From: Verrucomicrobiota bacterium
Lineage (GTDB): Bacteria; Verrucomicrobiota; Verrucomicrobiia; Limisphaerales; UBA11358
DNA length: 35,008 nucleotides
Direction of reading: 5' to 3'
NCBI GenBank assembly: GCA_021324235.1
Contig: JAJPJM010000129.1
Coordinates: 1-35,008, forward strand
Positions 15,382 through 22,898 of this stretch are shown here, piece after piece. The position numbers and the translations under genes were made by a program. Position 1 is the first letter of the stretch; the number at the start of each line of letters is the position of its first letter. A model generated the notes under the pieces. It did no database searches, had not been told where the DNA came from, and worked only from the letters and a program-made list of their open reading frames with translations.

Positions 15382-15789
15382 TCAAATCCCATCCAGGTAA
15401 CTCTGCAATAAAATGGCCGCGGCCATCTTGTCCACCTTCTCCTTGCGCTGGTCCCGCCGGACCTTGCCCTGGATCAGAATCCGGTTTGCCTGTGAACTCG
15501 TCAGCCGTTCATCCCAGGTCCGAATCGGGACCGTGATGGCATTGCGCAAGACCGCCACGAACGCCTCGACTTTCTGCGCCGCCGGACCGTAACTGCCGTC
15601 CATGTTTCGCGGCAAACCGATGAGGACGAGATCCACTTCCTTTTCGACCAGCAATGTTTTCAATCGTTCCAGAAAACCTGCGAACGGCTCGGCCAGGATG
15701 TATTCCAGCGGCTGGGCAATCGTTTTGGTTTCGTCGCTCACGGCGACACCGATGCGTTTGGTTCCGTGGTCGAGGGCAAGAATGCGCAT
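15382..15789 (-). CDS. ruvX: Putative pre-16S rRNA nuclease / Holliday junction resolvase-like
   Basis: A 135-residue RNase H-fold protein of the YqgF/RuvX family, which in E. coli matures the 16S rRNA 5' end and was earlier described as a resolvase homologue. The signatures are LALDHGTKRIGVAVSD at the N-terminus (first acidic residue of the active site), DLVLIGLPRNMDGSYG in the middle, WDERLTS with the second acidic pair, and KVDKMAAAILLQSYLD at the end. The length is normal. It sits at the head of the truA-trmL group on minus, after the thioesterase gene. Confidence 0.94.
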   Translation of the reverse strand: MRILALDHGTKRIGVAVSDETKTIAQPLEYILAEPFAGFLERLKTLLVEKEVDLVLIGLPRNMDGSYGPAAQKVEAFVAVLRNAITVPIRTWDERLTSSQANRILIQGKVRRDQRKEKVDKMAAAILLQSYLDGI

Positions 15790-15835
15790 GGAATTAAGTC
15801 GTCCTCAAACTACTTTTAAAAACGCGTTTCAGCAA

Positions 15836-16324
15836 TCACGGATTAACCGCCGGAGCGGCGGTGCCAGTCCTCAACCAACTGGTGTCGCCAATCAAATCGG
15901 TCATCATTCCGGTCAAATCCACTTTTGGAATCGGCAGGTATTTGCCCGTGGCCTCGGCAAACGGCCGGCCGGAAGCATTGGCCAGGATGCCCCTGGCCTC
16001 GAAAATGCGGTTCTTACGGTTGGTCATCAACTCGCCGGTGGCGAAGATTTCATCATCCGGTCGCACCGGGTTCAGAAACCGCACGGTCAATTCGGCGCAA
16101 AATGCGAACTGTCCCGTTGGCACCGCGCAGGCCCAGACCATGATTTCGTCGAGTACGGTCGTCAAAATGCCGCCGTGCACGACGCCGCGAAAGCCGATGT
16201 GCGCGGCGCGCAGCCGGAAACGCGTGCGCACGGCGCGCCCGTCGGTGGTAAAACGCAGTTTGAGTCCGACGGCGTTGCTTTCGCCGCAGACGAAGCATGA
16301 ATGGGTGTGGGGCAATTCCCGCAT
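15836..16324 (-). CDS. PaaI-type hotdog-fold thioesterase
   Basis: A 162-residue single-hotdog protein likely to hydrolyse acyl-CoA thioesters. The core motif [19 protein letters not shown] (HGG plus the helix carrying the catalytic Asp/Glu) is clear, followed by the strand [15 protein letters not shown]. An N-terminal [12 protein letters not shown] segment with two Cys matches the PaaI family group that begins with a CxxC-like patch. I chose the ATG at 16322-16324 ([14 protein letters not shown]) because family members begin here; the track start is 16 codons upstream. It is divergent from thyA with 103 bases between. The substrate is unknown. Confidence 0.86.
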   Translation of the reverse strand: MRELPHTHSCFVCGESNAVGLKLRFTTDGRAVRTRFRLRAAHIGFRGVVHGGILTTVLDEIMVWACAVPTGQFAFCAELTVRFLNPVRPDDEIFATGELMTNRKNRIFEARGILANASGRPFAEATGKYLPIPKVDLTGMMTDLIGDTSWLRTGTAAPAVNP

Positions 16325-16427
16325 GGCAATAAATAGGCGGTGCAATGACGGTGCAGCGCAAGAAAATTTCACCGTATTTAAATTAGGTGATTTCTTTTCG
16401 CGTCTTTCGTGGTTAAATTTTTCCGCG

Positions 16428-17222
16428 ATGATTCAATACCTCGATTTGCTGCGACACGTCCTGGAACATGGAAAGTTCAAGGCTGATCGCACCGGTACGG
16501 GCACGTATTCGGTGTTTGGCGCGCAGGCGCGGTTCGATTTGCGCCAAAGTTTCCCCGTGCTCACCACGAAAAAGCTGCATCTCAAGTCCATCATCTACGA
16601 GTTGCTCTGGTTCCTGCGCGGCGACACAAATGTCAAATACCTCCACGAGCACGGCGTGACGATCTGGGACGAGTGGGCGGACGAGGAAGGCAGCCTGGGT
16701 CGCATTTACGGCGCGCAATGGTGCGATTGGCGCACACCCGACGGCCGTTCCCTCAATCAGATTGACGGAGTCATCGAGCAGATCAAAAAAAATCCCGATA
16801 GCCGGCGGCACATCGTCACCGCCTGGAACGCCGGCGAACTGGACCGGATGCGGCTGGCGCCCTGTCACGCGCTGTTTCAGTTTTACGTGCTCGACGGCGA
16901 ATTGAGCTGCCAGCTTTACCAGCGCAGCGCGGACCTGTTCCTCGGCGTGCCGTTCAACATCGCCAGTTACGCGCTGCTTGCGCTGATGGTTGCGCAGGTC
17001 TGTGGATTAAAGCCAGGTGATTTCGTCCACACCTTCGGCGATTTGCACCTTTATGCCAACCACCTCGAACAGGCGAAGCTGCAATTGTCGCGCGGCCCGC
17101 GGCCGCTGCCGCAGATGAAATTGAATCCGGCGGTAAAAAACATCCACGACTTCAAGTTTGAGGATTTTGAACTGGTGGGTTACGACCCGCATCCGGCCAT
17201 CAAGGCGCCAATTGCGGTCTAA
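16428..17222 (+). CDS. thyA: Thymidylate synthase
   Basis: Methylates dUMP to dTMP with 5,10-methylene-tetrahydrofolate, yielding dihydrofolate. The product is 264 residues, identical in length to E. coli ThyA, with the catalytic Cys146 in [10 protein letters not shown]. Other landmarks are [63 protein letters not shown] and HLYANH. The track ORF begins 189 codons upstream; the ATG at 16428 gives the exact family N-terminus. No Shine-Dalgarno is visible, and an intergenic word (cgcgtctttcgtggtt) sits just before it. folA follows on the same strand 77 bases later and regenerates tetrahydrofolate from the product. Confidence 0.97.
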   Translation: MIQYLDLLRHVLEHGKFKADRTGTGTYSVFGAQARFDLRQSFPVLTTKKLHLKSIIYELLWFLRGDTNVKYLHEHGVTIWDEWADEEGSLGRIYGAQWCDWRTPDGRSLNQIDGVIEQIKKNPDSRRHIVTAWNAGELDRMRLAPCHALFQFYVLDGELSCQLYQRSADLFLGVPFNIASYALLALMVAQVCGLKPGDFVHTFGDLHLYANHLEQAKLQLSRGPRPLPQMKLNPAVKNIHDFKFEDFELVGYDPHPAIKAPIAV

Positions 17223-17238
17223 GACATTTCCGCTGATT

Positions 17239-17292
17239 CCGCGGATTACACAGATTTGTTTTATAATCAGCACAAATCTGCTTAATCTGCGG
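17239..17292. repeat. Intergenic inverted repeat between thyA and folA
   Basis: ccgcggattacacagatttg is followed after about 15 bases by caaatctgcttaatctgcgg, an imperfect 20-bp inverted repeat with a TA-rich loop. It belongs to the same vocabulary as the element at 15322-15380. It may act as an mRNA hairpin between thyA and folA. Confidence 0.6.
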
Positions 17293-17299
17293 TAGCAAC

Positions 17300-17881
17300 A
17301 TGAAACACTTCAAGGCTATTGCCGCGATGTCGCAGAACCGCGTGATTGGCGCGGACGGCAAAATCCCGTGGCACCTGCCGGAGGATTTCAAGTGGTTCAA
17401 AAAAATGACGATGGGCAACATCGTCGTGATGGGGCGCAAGACGTTCGAAAGCCTGGGCCGGCCGCTGCCCAGCCGCAAAAACATGATTCTCACGCGGCAT
17501 CCGCAGCGGCTCATCAAAAGTCATCCGGAAATTTTCGGCCAGTACCATGAATGGCGCGGCGGGCGTTACCTCAAACGCGCCTATCAGTTTCACTTCACCA
17601 AACTGGAGAAAAACCAGCAGACGGAAATCCTGATCTTCAATTCGCTCGACCGGCTGAATCCGTCGGAATTTCCGAACGACATCTTTATCTGCGGCGGAGC
17701 GCAGATTTACGAGCAGGCATTGCCGCGGTGTTCCGACCTATATCTGACGCTCGTGAAGCGCGAGGTTCAAGGCGACACGTTTTTCCCAACCTTTGAAAAG
17801 AAATTTGTCCTGGCCGAAGAAGTCCGCGACACCCCGGAGTTCAAGATTCTGCATTACCGGCACAAGTCGCTGGTTTTATGA
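17300..17881 (+). CDS. folA: Dihydrofolate reductase
   Basis: Reduces dihydrofolate to tetrahydrofolate with NADPH. Motifs in order: [24 protein letters not shown] with the active-site acid at Asp29, [16 protein letters not shown] (NADPH binding), [17 protein letters not shown] and [17 protein letters not shown]. The length is 193 residues against about 160 for many bacterial enzymes. The extra part is an insertion of roughly 35 residues (about 72-110) rich in His, Arg and Lys after NMILTRHPQ, where most enzymes have a short loop. The gene pairs with thyA upstream, a common arrangement. A compound inverted repeat begins 1 base after its stop. Confidence 0.95.
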   Translation: MKHFKAIAAMSQNRVIGADGKIPWHLPEDFKWFKKMTMGNIVVMGRKTFESLGRPLPSRKNMILTRHPQRLIKSHPEIFGQYHEWRGGRYLKRAYQFHFTKLEKNQQTEILIFNSLDRLNPSEFPNDIFICGGAQIYEQALPRCSDLYLTLVKREVQGDTFFPTFEKKFVLAEEVRDTPEFKILHYRHKSLVL

Positions 17882-17940
17882 GGTAGGGCGCGTTCTCCGA
17901 ACGCGCCGAAGCGCGGCGCGCTGGGACAGCGCGCCCTACC
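17882..17940. repeat. REP-like cloverleaf element after folA
   Basis: ggtagggcgcg (17882-17892) pairs with cgcgccctacc (17930-17940). Inside are two further perfect hairpins, gcgcgttc/gaacgcgc and gcgcgct/agcgcgc, so the whole can fold into a three-way junction. This 'tagggcgcg ... cgcgccctacc' unit is a familiar dispersed repeat of Verrucomicrobia genomes (from memory). Confidence 0.65.
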
Positions 17941-17985
17941 ACTTAGGGCTGAATAACCGGGACTCGTATAATTCGTCCTTCCGAA

Positions 17986-18023
17986 GGAAAATAAAACAGG
18001 CGGACCTTTGCCGGCCCGCCTGT
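17986..18023 (-). terminator. Rho-independent terminator of rpsA
   Basis: On minus, acaggcgg-gccggcaaaggt-ccgcctgt forms a perfect 8-bp stem and is followed by ttttatttt. It lies 25 bases after the rpsA stop. Confidence 0.85.
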
Positions 18024-18048
18024 GTGACTAAATTATTAACTGCGGCAG

Positions 18049-19725
18049 TTATTCCTTTGAATCCTGCTTGGCTTCGTCGGCGGCATCGAAGGCGTGTTGC
18101 AACGCCACGAGGTCTTCGCCGGGCTTGAGCGAGTCGAGCAGTTTCTGCTCTTCCTTGAGTTGCTCATCGGAATAGCTCGCGGCCTTGATGGACAGGCCGA
18201 TGCGGCGTTCGCCCTTGTCAATCTTGATGACCCGGGCGGTGACGTCCTGGCCGACCTTGAGCACGTTCTTGATTTTGTCCACGCGTTCCTCGCTGACCTG
18301 CGAGATGTGCACGAGGCCGTCAATCTCATGCTGCAGGCCGACGAATGCGCCGAAGCTGGCGAGCTTCGTAACCTTGCCTTCCACCACGTCGCCGACCTTG
18401 TAGAGCTTGTCGATGTTTGCCCACGGATCTTCGCCGAGTTGTTTCATGCCGAGTGCGATGCGCTGGTTCGGACGGTCCACCTCGAGCACGACCGCCTCGA
18501 CTTCATCGCCCTTCTTGAGGATTTCGGACGGATGATTGATTTTGCGTGTCCATGAGATGTCGGACACATGAATCATGCCGTCGATGCCTTCCTCCAATTC
18601 CACAAACGCGCCGTAGCTGGTGAGATTGCGCACCTTGCCCTTGACGCGGGTGCTGACGGCATATTTTTGTTCGGCGTTGTCCCACGGATTGCTTTCCAAC
18701 TGACGGATGCCAAGGGAAATTTTCTGTTCCTCGCGGTTGATGCCCAGGACAATCGCTTCAATTTCCTGGTCCGGCTTGAGCACATCGCTGGGTTTGGCCA
18801 CGCGTTTCGTCCAGGAAAGCTCGGTGACGTGCACGAGTCCTTCCACGCCCGGTTCGAGCTGCACAAACGCGCCGTAAGGCACCAGGTTGACCACCTTGCC
18901 CTTGACGCGTGCGCCGACCGGGAATTTCGATTCGATGTTGTCCCACGGGTTGGCCATCTTCTGCTTGAGGCCGAGGCTGACGCGTTCCTTTTCCTTGTTC
19001 ACGTCCAGCACGACCACGTCAATTTCCTGGCCGACCTTCAAAATTTCCGACGGATGCGCAATGCGGCCCCAACTCATGTCCGTGATGTGCAACAGGCCGT
19101 CGATGCCGTTGAGGTCGATGAACGCGCCGAAATCGGTGATGTTCTTGACCGTGCCCTTGCGGATGTCGCCGGGGACCATTTCGGCCAGCAGTTTGGAGCG
19201 TTTTTCGGAGCGTTCCTGCTCGATGAGCTCGCGGCGCGAAAGCACGATGTTTTGCCGGTCCTGGTTGATTTTAACGACCTTGAACTCGTAGGTGTTGTTG
19301 ACGAACTGCGCGAGATTCTTGGGGGTGATGATGTCAATCTGCGACGCGGGCAAAAACGCCTCGACGCCGATGTTGACGACCAGGCCGCCTTTGACGACCG
19401 ATTTGACCTTGCCCTGGATGGTGCCGCCCTCGTTGCAAATCGTGAGGATGCGTTCCCAGTTCCGCTTGAATTCGGCCTTCTCATGCGAGAGGACGACGGT
19501 GCCTTCCTTGTTTTCGAGTTTCTCTATGAGAACATCAATTTCGTCGCCGACCTTTATGGCCTTGATGTCCTGAAATTCCTGCGCGGGTATGACGCCTTCG
19601 CTTTTGTAGCCGATGTCCACCAGCACTTCCTTGGGGCGGACTTCGATGACGGTGCCTTTGACGATATTGCCTGCGGCAAACGGCAGCGGGCCGGTTTGCT
19701 TCATGGCTTCTTCCATTGTGAGCAT
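18049..19725 (-). CDS. rpsA: 30S ribosomal protein S1
   Basis: RNA-binding ribosomal protein needed to load mRNAs with weak leaders, consistent with the weak Shine-Dalgarno sequences in this window. The product is about 558 residues with six S1 (OB-fold) repeats, each showing the pattern VKGxVxx...GAFVxLexGxxGLVHxS, for example KGTVKNITDFGAFIDLNGIDG and KGKVRNLTSYGAFVELEEGIDG. The first two repeats are the divergent ribosome-docking type. I chose the ATG at 19725 (MLTMEEAMKQTG); the track start 19 codons upstream adds a proline-rich leader of no known use, so either is possible. An end rich in Asp, Ala and Lys (about the last 30 residues) closes the protein. A strong terminator follows. Confidence 0.95.
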   Translation of the reverse strand: MLTMEEAMKQTGPLPFAAGNIVKGTVIEVRPKEVLVDIGYKSEGVIPAQEFQDIKAIKVGDEIDVLIEKLENKEGTVVLSHEKAEFKRNWERILTICNEGGTIQGKVKSVVKGGLVVNIGVEAFLPASQIDIITPKNLAQFVNNTYEFKVVKINQDRQNIVLSRRELIEQERSEKRSKLLAEMVPGDIRKGTVKNITDFGAFIDLNGIDGLLHITDMSWGRIAHPSEILKVGQEIDVVVLDVNKEKERVSLGLKQKMANPWDNIESKFPVGARVKGKVVNLVPYGAFVQLEPGVEGLVHVTELSWTKRVAKPSDVLKPDQEIEAIVLGINREEQKISLGIRQLESNPWDNAEQKYAVSTRVKGKVRNLTSYGAFVELEEGIDGMIHVSDISWTRKINHPSEILKKGDEVEAVVLEVDRPNQRIALGMKQLGEDPWANIDKLYKVGDVVEGKVTKLASFGAFVGLQHEIDGLVHISQVSEERVDKIKNVLKVGQDVTARVIKIDKGERRIGLSIKAASYSDEQLKEEQKLLDSLKPGEDLVALQHAFDAADEAKQDSKE

Positions 19726-19822
19726 AACGATATTTGAACTGCGGGAACCTGGGGACCCAAATGGCGGGAACCGAAGCTCCATTGCCTAACTACCGACGCT
19801 GCAAACGGCAACGGAGGTTAAA

Positions 19823-19837
19823 CCACGTAAAACGTGG
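19823..19837. promoter_or_regulatory. Palindrome in the rpsA leader
   Basis: ccacgt-aaa-acgtgg, a perfect 6-bp inverted repeat about 100 bases upstream of the rpsA start. It could be an operator, or a leader hairpin for autoregulation by S1, as known for E. coli rpsA in a different form. It is only a candidate. Confidence 0.3.
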
Positions 19838-19980
19838 CCGGTTAGGTTGTTGGTTGACTGCTTTTTCTCAGCCTTGATGAGCGTCCGCACACGCGGCGTT
19901 CAGGCAAGATAATAATAGGGGAAACGCGCGAAATGGCAAGGGGGAATTTAATGAAACGTGTCGCTGTTGCGTTCGATCCG

Positions 19981-20364
19981 CTACTGGTGTCCAAAGCTTG
20001 CCTTTACGATAAACCGTTTAATCGGTATGTCTTCATTGATATCTTGGATACCTATACTTGTTGCGAATCCATCTTTTCTATCCAACGGGATGATATGAAC
20101 GAAACGAACCGCTTCACCGGGCACAAGAACGATATCTCCCATCGGCCCGATGCTCTCAGCTGGAGTATCTCCGTGACCAGAAAACTCAAAGTTTGGAAAT
20201 TTCAGGGTAACAGTCTTCGAACTGTCATTGACAAGAAACACCGTTTCTTTAAATGACTTGCCATCTGCTTCCTTCTCAATTGTCGAAAAAGCAGTCCAAT
20301 CGCTCGCGCCGGCATTCGCGATGATAACAAATGTGAGCAACGCAATCAGTTTGAAATATTTCAT
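19981..20364 (-). CDS. Small secreted hypothetical protein
   Basis: A 127-residue protein with a clear signal peptide (MKYFKLIALLTFVIIANAGAS, cut near residue 20). The mature part of about 107 residues has an alternating beta pattern (KETVFLVNDSSKTVTLKFPNFEFSG, IVLVPGEAVRFVHIIPLD) and probably forms one beta-sandwich. I do not recognise the family. Codon use is less GC-rich than the flanking genes. It stands alone between rpsA and an esterase on the same strand, with about 100 bases on each side. Confidence 0.72.
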   Translation of the reverse strand: MKYFKLIALLTFVIIANAGASDWTAFSTIEKEADGKSFKETVFLVNDSSKTVTLKFPNFEFSGHGDTPAESIGPMGDIVLVPGEAVRFVHIIPLDRKDGFATSIGIQDINEDIPIKRFIVKASFGHQ

Positions 20365-20468
20365 AACGGTCGGAGTTTAACTTTTTCTTTCACCAAAAAT
20401 CACAGCTTGATTTTTCCCACAAGTCGGACGCTATTTTGCCACAGCCGTCCCTGTCGAGAATTATCAAT

Positions 20469-21344
20469 TCACTCCACAAAATTCTGCGCTTTCAGCCAGA
20501 ACAAGCAGTCGCCGGCCCACGGATGGGGATGCGCAAACGGCGGTTTGTCCTTCAATCCCATGCCGTGCCCGCCTTTCTGGTAAATGTGCAGATCGAACGG
20601 CACCCGGTTCTTTCGCAACGCCCCGGCAAACATCAGGCTGTTCTCCATCGGTACGGTCTTGTCTTCATAGGTACACCAGATGAAACAGGGCGGCGTGTTG
20701 GTTTTGACCTGCAATTCGTTGGAGAGCAACGTAACCAGCTTGCGCGGGGGATTTTTACCCAGCAAATTTTTCTTCGAACCCGGGTGCGTAAAATCGCCCA
20801 TCGTGATGACGGGATAACAAAGAATGCCCAAATCCGGCCGCGAACTTTGCCGCGCAATCGGGTCGTCCGAGTTTGTGTTGCCGGCATCAAAGTGGGTCAG
20901 CACCGTCGAGGCTAGGTGGCCGCCCGCCGACGAGCCCATAATGCCGATGCGGTGCGGGTCAATGTGCCATTCGCCGGCGTTGGCGCGCACCATCCGCATC
21001 GCGCGCGTGACATCGTCGAACTCGGCGGGATAATGATAACCACTCGAGCCCAGCCGGTACTTCAACACAAAGCAGGTGATGCCATGCTGGTTCAACCAGA
21101 GCGCGTAATCCCGGCCCTCATGCGGCGCGAGGTGCTCGTAACCGCCACCGGGACAGATCACCATTGCCGTGCCGGTGGTGTTCGTTGGATCCGGCAGGTA
21201 GGGTGTGAGCGTGGGGATATCGTTGGTTGAATGGCCCAGGGCGCCGGGCGCGCCGTTGGGCCAAAGCGGAATCGGAGCAAGGATTTCAGCGTGTGACATA
21301 ATCAAGGACGAAATTAAAGCGGTCAATACCGCGGGCAGTTTCAT
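20469..21344 (-). CDS. Secreted alpha/beta-hydrolase esterase (acetylxylan-esterase-like)
   Basis: A 291-residue exported hydrolase with a signal peptide of about 18 residues (ending SHA). The oxyanion-hole motif is CPGGGYEHLAPHEG (64-77). The nucleophile is Ser139 in GSSAGGH, the Asp is likely in YEDKTVP and the His in GGHGMG. The family pattern (PLWPNGAPGA near the start, then GGGY...HEG) is that of the pectin/xylan acetyl esterases often found in Planctomycetes and Verrucomicrobia. Removal of acetyl groups from plant polysaccharides is inferred, in line with the GH43 and GH42 genes further on. The MFS gene lies directly upstream on the same strand, about 70 bases away. Confidence 0.9.
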   Translation of the reverse strand: MKLPAVLTALISSLIMSHAEILAPIPLWPNGAPGALGHSTNDIPTLTPYLPDPTNTTGTAMVICPGGGYEHLAPHEGRDYALWLNQHGITCFVLKYRLGSSGYHYPAEFDDVTRAMRMVRANAGEWHIDPHRIGIMGSSAGGHLASTVLTHFDAGNTNSDDPIARQSSRPDLGILCYPVITMGDFTHPGSKKNLLGKNPPRKLVTLLSNELQVKTNTPPCFIWCTYEDKTVPMENSLMFAGALRKNRVPFDLHIYQKGGHGMGLKDKPPFAHPHPWAGDCLFWLKAQNFVE

Positions 21345-21413
21345 GGTTTAAACAAGGCCAAAGCTTTGGGGAATCCCACGTCCAATTCAATAAAAAACCA
21401 GGCTCACCGGTGT

Positions 21414-22706
21414 TCACGGCGGAAGTGGCTGGCCTTTGGTTTCGGGGGCAAATGGCAGAATCAGGAGGCCGAAAAGATAAATCACCGCGACGACGCAAAC
21501 GGCCAGACCAAAACTGCCCAGGGTGGTGACCAGGTAACCGGTCACAAACGGACCCACGGAAGCCAGCAATCGGCCAATGTTGAAGCAAAACCCGGCGCCG
21601 GTTGCGCGGATCCGGGTGGGATACAATTCCGGCAGGTAAATCGCGAAACCGCTGAAAATGCCGTTGTTGAAAAATCCCAGCAACGGTAACAGCAGCAATA
21701 CCTCCGTGTAGGTCCGCGGGGTCAGGAAAGTGACCGGCAGCATCACCAGGCTGCCGAGGCACATCAGGGCAAAGACGCGCCGCCGGCCCACACGATCGGC
21801 CAGCGGACCGAAACTGAGGTAACCGGCCAGCGCCCCGACGTTCAGCAGCATGGTCGCATAGCTAACGCGACTGGTGAGTTCGGACGCGCCCAGACCCTGC
21901 AAGTCCGGCAAAGCGCGAATGAGCGTCGGCGTCCAGTTTGTGGCACCCCACAGGCCGAACACGGCGACAAATGCCAGCCCGGAGCCGACCAGCGTGGAAC
22001 GCGCCAGTCCCGGTGCGAACAATTCCGCCAGCTTTCGTGGCCGCGCGTTTCCAGATTGCTGTTCCTCAGCGCGGGCCTTGACCCAACGTTCCGGTTCCCT
22101 GACCCATAAACGAACGAGCAAGGCAACCAAAGCCGGCACGACTCCGACCACGAACAACGGGCGCCAGCCAAAATCACGCAGGAACAGACTGATGATGGCC
22201 GCCAAAAGAAATCCGCCCGCCCACGCCGATTGCAAGATGCCCGCCGCCTTGGCCCGTTTGTTCTCGGGCCAGACTTCCGCGACCAGCGCCGCGCCAGCCG
22301 CCCATTCACCGCCAATGCCGAGCGCCGTCAGAAATCGGAACAGCGCCAGTTCCCACCAGGTTTGGGACAACGCCGCCAAACCGGTGAACACTGCGTAAAT
22401 CAGGATGGTAAATACCAGCGTTTTGGTCCGCCCAAAATAATCCGCCAGCACGCCGAACAGCACCCCGCCGATAGCCCAGCCAATCAGAAAAATCGAGAAA
22501 ATGATTCCGCCATACCAGCCAATGACATCGGAAGTCACGGGACCGCCTCCGGGTGAGGGCAGGAGATCGTGCAGCGCGGGTTGCAGGACCAGCGCGTAGA
22601 TGGTCGAATCCATCGAGTCGAACACCCAACCCAGCCAGGCAACGAGCAGCACCAGCCATTGGTAGGGCGTGACGCCGTGACGCCAGGAATCGGGTTTCAC
22701 TGGCAA
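21414..22706 (-). CDS. MFS transporter (metabolite:H+ symporter type)
   Basis: Twelve-helix major facilitator protein in the inner membrane. The first helix carries GWVFDSMDSTIYALVLQPAL, and the loop 2-3 signature is DYFGRTKTL. The segment FRFLTALGIGGEWAAGAALVAEVWP is typical of the sugar-acid and aromatic-acid/carboxylate H+ symporter families. Loop 8-9 carries DRVGRRRVF. The substrate cannot be told from sequence; an organic acid or sugar acid is likely. The track starts at a TTG (22727), but a strong GGGAGGT covers codons 1-3, so the true start is probably the TTG ending at 22706 or the GTG ending at 22700. It may form a unit with the downstream esterase. Confidence 0.88.
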   Translation of the reverse strand: MPVKPDSWRHGVTPYQWLVLLVAWLGWVFDSMDSTIYALVLQPALHDLLPSPGGGPVTSDVIGWYGGIIFSIFLIGWAIGGVLFGVLADYFGRTKTLVFTILIYAVFTGLAALSQTWWELALFRFLTALGIGGEWAAGAALVAEVWPENKRAKAAGILQSAWAGGFLLAAIISLFLRDFGWRPLFVVGVVPALVALLVRLWVREPERWVKARAEEQQSGNARPRKLAELFAPGLARSTLVGSGLAFVAVFGLWGATNWTPTLIRALPDLQGLGASELTSRVSYATMLLNVGALAGYLSFGPLADRVGRRRVFALMCLGSLVMLPVTFLTPRTYTEVLLLLPLLGFFNNGIFSGFAIYLPELYPTRIRATGAGFCFNIGRLLASVGPFVTGYLVTTLGSFGLAVCVVAVIYLFGLLILPFAPETKGQPLPP

Positions 22707-22751
22707 CAGGGTAACCGGACCTCCCAATAAAAAGAAGCTTCACTTGGCGGG

Positions 22752-22842
22752 GGTAGTGCCTTGATTTGGTTGTAGGGCACGACGTAAGGAGTGCTGATCC
22801 AAACGACTCGTCACCTCGTCGCCTACAGATCAGGACACTACC
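22752..22842. repeat. Long imperfect inverted repeat between MFS and uvrB
   Basis: ggtagtg (22752-22758) pairs with cactacc (22836-22842), tgtagg (22771-22776) with cctaca (22822-22827), and further matches lie between. The right arm includes the phrase cgactcgtcacctcgtcg. It fills the divergent spacer and may overlap both promoters. Confidence 0.6.
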
Positions 22843-22898
22843 ATGGCGAGCAGTCACTTCGTTGACTATCTCCCGTTGCGCTCCTACCTTCACTTCGC

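Noticed and set aside
18568-19737. 389-codon plus-strand ORF opposite rpsA
   Set aside because: It is an antisense shadow of the six S1 repeats, and its own repetitive look comes from them.
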